Positions 57,795 to 64,000 of a stretch of DNA of 64,000 nucleotides are shown here, piece by piece. The DNA is taken from contig NC_134538.1 in the NCBI RefSeq assembly GCF_050624435.1, positions 115,146,437 to 115,210,436 on the forward strand, in the 5' to 3' direction. Origin of the DNA: Tenrec ecaudatus (taxonomy: Eukaryota > Chordata > Mammalia > Afrosoricida > Tenrecidae). A program made the position numbers and the translations under genes. Each line of letters opens with the position of its first letter. Position 1 is the stretch's first letter. Under the pieces are notes generated by a model that was given only the letters and a program-made list of their open reading frames with translations, did not search any database and had not been told where the DNA came from.

Positions 57795-57925
57795 GTTGTA
57801 AATCCTAGCCTCTGTAACAGTTATATTACAGGAGAAAGAGAGGCCGTGTGCTCCCATAAAGATTTCATCTCAGAACCCTACATTGCACCACTAATGAGTG
57901 CAAATCGACCCAATGGCAGAGAAAG
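57795..57925 (+). mobile_element. AfroSINE, first of a cluster of three
   Basis: CAGGAGAAAGAGAGGCCGTG, CTCCCATAAAGATTTCATC, and tail GTGCAAATCGACCCAATGG. The head is missing. Confidence 0.75.
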
Positions 57926-57949
57926 AGTGAATGAGGAGTGGTTATAAAA

Positions 57950-58115
57950 GATCTAGTGTTCCTATGGTTAAGTACGCTTCTGCTAATAAAAGGTCAATGG
58001 TTCAAACTCACCACCTGCTCAGCAGGTGAAGTCTGTTACCATAAGATTAATAGCCTAGGAAATCCGATGAGGCAGTTTTAGCCTACTGGGGTGCTGTCGG
58101 GAGGAATTTGACGGC
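57950..58115 (+). mobile_element. AfroSINE, second of a cluster of three
   Basis: GTGTTCCTATGGTTAAGTACG head, AGGTCAATGGTTCAAACTC B-box region, GGGAGGAATTTGACGGCATG tail. Confidence 0.8.
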
Positions 58116-58149
58116 ATGGGAATGTTTTCTGTTTGGGCCTGGGCAGTGG

Positions 58150-58320
58150 TTATAAAGGAGCCTGTCCTGGCGGAAGCAAGGTGAAAATGATTGAACGGTT
58201 CTGCTGTTAACCAAAGGTTGATGGGCTGAACCCGCCAATTTCTCCTCGGGAGAAAGATGTAGCCATTGGCTTCCATAAAGATGACACTAGTGGCCCCCCT
58301 GGCTGGCAATTCTATCCTTT
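58150..58320 (+). mobile_element. AfroSINE, third of a cluster of three, tail lost
   Basis: GAGCCTGTCCTGGCGGAAGC head, AAAGGTTGATGGGCTGAACCC, CTTCCATAAAGATGACAC. It stops before the usual 3' motif. Confidence 0.75.
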
Positions 58321-58779
58321 ACCATCTCTGTACATTGAGGAAGACTCCTCCCCAATCAGTTTGGTTTTTGCTTTGGTTGTTGCTATTAAGTGTTGTCAAC
58401 TCACAGACCAGCATACAAGATAATCTGGCTATTTAGGAAGGGTTATCTATGTTCTCTTAATAAGCTAGAGTAGGATATGTCTTAAATCAATCTCTTAATC
58501 CAAGAGCAGATGAAAGAAACCAATTTGGGGATGCAGATGCTGTGTCAAATCAAGGTCAGCAGAGGACCAAAGAGTCAACATTGAAGAACGCAGGACCTGC
58601 CCCAAGGGCCGGCAAGGAGGGGAAGTTATGCCGAGAACCCACACCTCAATTTGGATATCTAGCCTCCTAAAAGATAATAATTATAACTGCAAACAACTAT
58701 AATTTAATTATATAAAAATAATTAAAGCCACCCACTTGTGACATTTCTATTATTGAAGCACTAGGTAACTAAGACTACC
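58321..58779. other. Unassigned AT-rich stretch
   Basis: Nothing recognised. Confidence 0.5.
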
Positions 58780-60390
58780 ACTTGTCTGTCAGTTTGTCAC
58801 ATTGCAATGGCCTGTGTGTTTCTGTGAAGCGGGAAGCTATGTCCCCGGTGTTTCAAATGCCAGCCGGTCACCCAAAGTGGACAGATTCGAGCAGTGCCTC
58901 CAGACGAGGAGACTGCCACAAAGAATAAGCTGTCTGCTTCTGAGGAAGTGGCCCTGTGACCTTCTGATCAGCAGTAAAGCATTGCCAGGTACAGAAAAGG
59001 TCTGCTTGTGAGATCGAGCGCCAGGAGATGAGCCCCTCCGATAGGAAGGCATTCAAAATCTGATGGGGAAGAGGCTCCCTTCTCAGGGCAGCGTGGACCA
59101 TGATGACGTGAAGAGAGTGAGCCTTCTGGACTAACGTCTTCAAGACCTTCCTTTGATGCTGGGGCATGACTCGAAATTAACATCAGTTAATCATTGGAAT
59201 TTGTAATGAATAGGGCATTAAAAAGTGTTAGTGCGCTGATTGGACAAATTTAAAGTCAGACGGTCATATGGTCCCCATGCCAGAAATGGCAGATTCAAGG
59301 AGGAAAGTGTTTTTCTCAGCTTGACGTTGTCAAGATTTAGTCTTGCTTGAATCCATAGTTCTGGAAGCAGCAGCTAACATGATGGTAACAGAACAAAAGG
59401 TTGACGTTGTCAAGATTTAGTCTTGCTTGAATCCATAGTTCTGGAAGCAGCAGCTAACATGATGGTAACAGAACAAAAGGTTGACGTTGTCAAGATTTAG
59501 TCTTGCTTGAATCCATAGTTCTGGAAGCAGCAGCTAACATGATGGTAACAGAACAAAAGGTTGACATTGTCAAGATTTAGTCTTGCTTGAATCCATAGTT
59601 CTGGAAGCAGCAGCTAACATGATGGTAACAGAACAAAAGGTTGACGTTGTCAAGATTTAGTCTTGCTTGAATCCATAGTTCTGGAAGCAGCAGCTAACAT
59701 GATGGTAACAGAACAAAAGGTTGACGTTGTCAAGATTTAGTCTTGCTTGAATCCATAGTTCTGGAAGCAGCAGCTAACATGATGGTAACAGAACAAAAGG
59801 TTGACGTTGTCAAGATTTAGTCTTGCTTGAATCCATAGTTCTGGAAGCAGCAGGTAAGAGATCAAAGAACACATTGAATTGGGGCAATCTGCTGCAGAAG
59901 ACCTTTTAAAGTGTTGAAAAGCAAAGATATTACTTTGAGAACGAAGAGTACCTGACTTAACCATCGTAGTTTACTCGCCTTATGTGCGTGTGAAAGTACA
60001 CTGAACACTGTTTAAGGAAGAAGGAGGAAGAACTGATGTCTTTGAATCATGGTGCTGGGAAAGAAGAGTGAAAGTACCTCGGACTGCCCAAAGGGCAAAC
60101 AGATGTGTCCCGGAGGAAGTATGGCAAAAGTGCTCCTTTGAAGTCATGATGACAAGACTCTCTCCTGTGCCTTGGACGTGCTGTTAGGGGAATCAGGGTC
60201 CTGAGAAGGACATCGGGCTTGCTAAAGTAGAGGAGCAGTGAAAGAGAGGAAGATACATAGACACGGAGGCTCCACAGACAAGCTCAATAGAAAGGCCAAT
60301 TGTGAAGATGGTGCAAACCAGACAGGGTCTGCTGTTGTTGTGCACGGGGTCACTTTGACTACTGAGTAGAAGGTGCCTAACAAAAATAGC
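58780..60390 (+). mobile_element. RTE LINE, internally deleted, with tandem expansion
   Basis: It starts at the RTE 5' region (ACTTGTCTGTCAGTTTGTCAC, 58780) and continues to about 59310 (GACGGTCATATGGTCCCC, endonuclease start). It then jumps to the C-terminal region, where one 80-bp segment is repeated (59321-59853). It finishes with the 3' end at about 60385 (GGTCACTTTGACTACTGAG, GTGCCTAACAAAAA). The endonuclease core and RT are deleted. Confidence 0.88.
59321..59853 (+). repeat. 80-bp tandem array inside RTE, 6.7 units
   Basis: Units start at 59321, 59401, 59481, 59561, 59641, 59721 and 59801 (TTGACGTTGTCAAGATTTAG). All six full units are identical except one base (59566, A for G). The seventh breaks off at 59853. 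The unit is the RTE segment between the ATGATGGTAACAGA and GGAAGCAGCAG blocks. Confidence 0.97.
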
Positions 60391-60837
60391 GACTCTATAG
60401 GACAGAATAAATTTGCTCTATATAATTTTCTAGGATGCAAATCTTTATTGAAGCAAATAGCCTTATCTTTATCTCAAAAATTGGCTGGAAGGGGTGGACC
60501 TGAAATTATGCAACTAGTAGTCCAATACCTAACGTATAACACTATCAGGGTTCCTTAATCACTGTCTTAAAACTTGTTACATTTTATGAAGAGTGAGTTG
60601 TTTTTCTTTTTCTTTTTAAAATCTTTCTGCCACCTTGTAATATTTTTCCATCAAGTGCCTTCTGTGGAATTGTAGCCCATCTATATTTTAGAAGCAGATT
60701 CTAATGTAATTTAGAAGCAGATTCTAATGTAATTTGGCTAATAGAAAAAATTCCGCATCCACTATGTCATTTCTAATGCAGAAAAGTCATTTCAAAATGA
60801 ATATATAAATTTCAAGAAACCTAAAACTAGGTAAACC
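60391..60837. other. Unassigned stretch with a short direct repeat
   Basis: TTTAGAAGCAGATTCTAATG occurs twice in succession (60688 and 60710). Nothing else recognised. Confidence 0.5.
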
Positions 60838-60992
60838 AATTGCCATTGAGTTGTTTCGGACCTCCAGTAAACACCGATGACGGAGCAGAACTTCCTGTTG
60901 AGTTCCTAGGCTGAAATTCTTGTGGAAGCAGACTGAAATGTCAACCTTTTAGTTAGTGGGTCAAGCACTTAATCAATGCACCAAAAGGGCTC
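60838..60992 (-). mobile_element. AfroSINE, inverted
   Basis: TGCCATTGAGTTGTTTCGGAC (60842) is the complemented tail. TGAAATGTCAACCTTTTAG and AATGCACCAAAAGGGCTCG (60976) are the complemented B-box region and head. Confidence 0.82.
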
Positions 60993-61924
60993 GTTTAATA
61001 CCATATACCTGTTAGAAAACTTAACTTTCTTCTGCTGCAGTCTTTCACCATTTTGAAGAAAAGATAGCACACGAACACATTATCACTACTTTCTTGCTTA
61101 TGGGCTACAATTAAAATTGTTAAGTTGAAGTGTACTTTTTAAACTAAAGATCAACTATAATAACAAAATAATATTCCTAAAATTGATTCACTTCTTAAAG
61201 CTTAAGCTTTAAAATTTTTGTCCTAAAGCTAATGAGTATAAAAACACTAATTTAATGTAGCAGCTATTGTTTCATAGCATGTATGACCATATCAAATTAT
61301 TAGTATCATAAGATTAATATTCTTAAAACTATAGAAGACACTCACTAAATAACTCTGTTGTAGCCATAGTGCATCATGACAAACACTACAAAAATGTCTT
61401 TTCCAAATTATTAAAGAATTAAGAATCAAAGTATGCATTTTCCCCCTGATGTATTCAGTAAGAACACAAATGGTACAAAATTTAAAACATGGTTGAGAAA
61501 AGGAACTTATACAAGTATAATCAGGATTCAGATTACATTACATGAATTTCTGACAAATTAAGCTCTTACATAACTGGACATGATTTACATAAATGATGGA
61601 GGCTTGGGATAGGGGAGTACTTCAAATAACACTAATTCACAAAGGCAGAACCATGCCTATCAGATTAATACATGACATTAGAATGCAAAGAGGGGATTCA
61701 AATAGCAAATACAGAATAGTCCTGGGCCATAATTCATTGAGTACCCTCAAAGAAAGAGGTCCATTGATGATCAATTCCACAACTTTGGGACAGCAGCCAT
61801 CTGCTTCCTCTCACCCTGGAGCATTTCAGGTCTAAGTCCAAGGGCAGGTGTCAGTTCCTTCACTCTGCTACACGTAAGTTTGAGGGAAAGCCTGGTTCAC
61901 CCAGTGGGGTTGCCACGCTGAAAC
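60993..61924. other. Unassigned AT-rich stretch
   Basis: No named repeat. The 80-codon opening at 61593-61835 has no support. Confidence 0.5.
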
Positions 61925-62179
61925 CTTTTGGTGTACAAAGAAAACTACAGAATAGTATTGCAAGAAAGAGAAAAAGATTTACCCAGATGAAAGACTATTC
62001 CATATTCAATAATAGGAATATTTAATATTGTGAAAATGTCTCAACTATTTAAAGCAATCTATAAATACATGATTCCTATACAACACCCAGTTTTAATTTT
62101 TAAAGAAATGGGAAAAATATATTACCAACTTCATTTGGAGAGAAAAGAGACCCAAGAGAAGCAAAGAAATTCTCAAAAA
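61925..62179 (+). mobile_element. L1 ORF2 fragment, left of an insertion
   Basis: AAGAAAACTACAGAATAGTA, then ATATTGTGAAAATGTC and TTCATTTGGAGAGAAAAGAG, is the ORF2 segment downstream of the RT domain. It continues directly at 63472 after removal of the inserted L1 and one target copy. Frames are damaged. Confidence 0.85.
62163..62179 (+). repeat. Left target-site duplication of L1 insertion
   Basis: AAAGAAATTCTCAAAAA is identical to 63455-63471, a 17-bp perfect duplication. Confidence 0.95.
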
Positions 62180-63454
62180 TGTGTTAACAAACCCAGGGAC
62201 AAGGGAACAACAAGTGATCCAAATCGGTGCTGAGGAGGATGTAGGAGGCCTGGGAGGGCATGATCAAGGGTAATGTAACCAAGAGGAATTACTGAAACTC
62301 AAGTGAAGACTGAGCATGATAGTGGGACAAGAGGAAAGTCAAAGGAAATAGAGGAAAGAGCTAGGAGGCAAAAAGTATTTATAGAGGTCTAAATAAAGTC
62401 ATGTACATATGTAAATATATTTATATATGATGATGGGGTAATAGAGCTATGTGCATGTATTTATAGGTTTAGTGTTAAGGTAGCAGGAGGATATTGGGCC
62501 TCCACTCAAGTACTCCCTCAATGCAAGAATACTTTCTTCTATTAAATTGGCATTCTATGATGCTCACATTCCCGACACAATTGCTGAGGACAAAGTGGGT
62601 GAATAAGCAAATGTGGGGAAGAAAGCTGATGGTTCCTGGCTATTGGAGGATATAGCATCTGGGGTCTTAAAGGCTTGAAGGTAAACAAGCAGCCATCTAG
62701 CTCAGAAGCAACAAGCCCACATGGACGAAGCATACCAGCCTGTGTGATCACGAGGTGTTGAAGGAATCAGGTATCAGGCATCATCAGAACAAAAAAAATC
62801 ATATCATTGTGAATGAGGTGGAGAGTGCGGAGTGGAGACCCAAAGCCCATCTGTAGGTCACTGGACATCCCCTTACAGAAGGTTCTCGTGGAGGAGATGA
62901 GCCAGTCAGGGTGCGAAGCAGCAATGATGAAACATACAACTTCCCTCTAGATCCTAAATGCTTACTCCCTCCCACTATCATGATCCCAATTCTACCTTAC
63001 AAATCTGGCTAGACCAGAGGATGTACACTGGTACAGATAGGAACTGGAAACACAGGGAATATAGGGTGGATGATCTCTTTAGAACCAGTGATGTGAGTGG
63101 CGATACTGGGAGGGTGAGTTGGAAAGGGGGAATGGAATGGATTACAAAGATCTACATGTGACCTCCTCCCTGGGGGATGGACAACAGAAAAGTGGGTGAA
63201 GGGAGACGTCAGACAGGGCAAGATATGATAAAATAATAATTTGTAAATTATCAAGGTTTCAGGAGGGAGGGGGGAGTGGGGAGGGAGGGGAAAAATGAGG
63301 AGCTGATGCCAGTGGCTTAGGTGGAGACCATGTGTTTTGAGAATGATGAGGGCAATGAATGTACAAATGTGCTTTACACAATTGATGTATGTGTGGATTG
63401 TGATAAGAGTTGTATTATCCCCTAATAAAATGATATAAAAAATAAAAATAAAAA
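62180..63454 (+). mobile_element. L1 3' UTR insertion within older L1
   Basis: A 5'-truncated L1 tail of about 1.27 kb ends GAGTTGTATTATCCCCTAATA then AAATGATATAAAAAATAAA and an A-rich tail. It contains one copy of the 248-bp segment that is duplicated in the 54.6 kb copy. Perfect flanking duplication and an A-tail mark a standard target-primed insertion. Confidence 0.93.
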
Positions 63455-63471
63455 AAAGAAATTCTCAAAAA
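63455..63471 (+). repeat. Right target-site duplication of L1 insertion
   Basis: Identical to 62163-62179. The ORF2 reading resumes right after it. Confidence 0.95.
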
Positions 63472-64000
63472 AAGAACAAAGTAGGAAGCTTTATATAACT
63501 AATCTCAATATCTACTAACAGCCTGGTCCTGTATAATGATATATACCAAGACCAATGGAACAGGATAGAAAACCCAGAAATAAAAGCATCCATCTGGAGT
63601 CACCTGGTTTTCAACCAAAAATGACAAACCAGTGAACATAAAAGGGGCATCCTCTTCAATAAATGGTTTTGGAAATATTGGGCACAAAAGAATGACACAG
63701 GATCCATATCTTGCCCCGTACACAAAAATGAACCCAAGATGGATTACAGTCATACATGTAAGCCGCAGAGCAATAAGGATCATTAATGAGAAAAGGTGTA
63801 CAAATCCAAGGGCCCTACTTCAGGGCCTAACCATAACACCAAATATAACAAAGGAAGCATGCACAATGAAAGACACAATGGATGACCCAGACCTATTCAA
63901 AGTGAAACACAACACATCAAAATACTTCATCAAGATATAAAACGAGAGTCCACTGATTGGGAAATAATCTTTAGCAATGACACAATGGACACGAAACCAA
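63472..64000 (+). mobile_element. L1 ORF2 C-terminal fragment, runs off the window
   Basis: It continues the fragment at 61925-62179: AAGAACAAAGTAGGAAGC, AAGACCAATGGAACAGGATAG, AATAAATGGTTTTGGAAATATTG, ACAAAAATGAACCCAAGATGG, and AGTCCACTGATTGGGAAATAATC. A 102-codon opening remains at 63632-63940 but the element is 5'-incomplete and interrupted. The 3' end is outside the window. Confidence 0.88.

Noticed and set aside
59321-59853. CRISPR-like array of regular repeats
   Set aside because: The 80-bp units are contiguous with no unique spacers and derive from RTE sequence; it is a tandem repeat in mammalian DNA.

Overview
The window is vertebrate nuclear DNA from a placental mammal, almost certainly an afrotherian. 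It has no bacterial-style operons, ribosome binding sites, CRISPR arrays or rRNA genes. It is AT-rich and made mostly of interspersed repeats. The diagnostic repeat is a tRNA-derived SINE (AfroSINE type) present in about 27 copies or fragments. It ends in the same 3' tail as the RTE/BovB-type LINE that is also abundant here. L1 3' ends, ERVL-type solo LTRs, a mariner fragment, a hAT-type MITE and a gammaretrovirus-like ERV complete the set. I cannot tell elephant, hyrax, manatee, aardvark, tenrec or another afrotherian order apart from this sequence alone.

Layout. 1-17 kb: an inverted RTE copy running off the left edge, AfroSINEs, inverted L1 tails, a mariner relic and long AT-rich stretches. 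17.1-30.5 kb: a four-level nest. An RTE LINE is split by a near-full-length processed copy of EIF4B. That copy is split by a 7.6 kb gammaretrovirus-like ERV with two LTRs, and the ERV pol is split by an L1 3' end. Each junction can be read in the sequence; the retrocopy and the ERV carry target-site duplications. 30.5-45 kb: relics, with what looks like one genuine terminal coding exon of a plus-strand gene at 38549-38671 (strong splice acceptor, 40 open codons, stop, AATAAA 20 bp later). I could not name that gene. 45-53 kb: an inverted RTE, three ERVL-like solo LTRs, and a head-to-head AfroSINE pair. 53-64 kb: a long L1 3' end with a 248-bp internal duplication, a three-SINE cluster, an RTE carrying a nearly uniform 80-bp tandem array, and an L1 inserted in another L1 with a perfect 17-bp target duplication.

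Function. If the exon at 38.5 kb is real, everything upstream is probably its last intron and everything downstream is intergenic. No other protein-coding gene is supported. All retroviral and retrotransposon reading frames seen here are broken or truncated. No cellular defence, metabolic or regulatory system is encoded. The main interest is the record of insertion order, the repeat-on-repeat tandem arrays and the unidentified exon.
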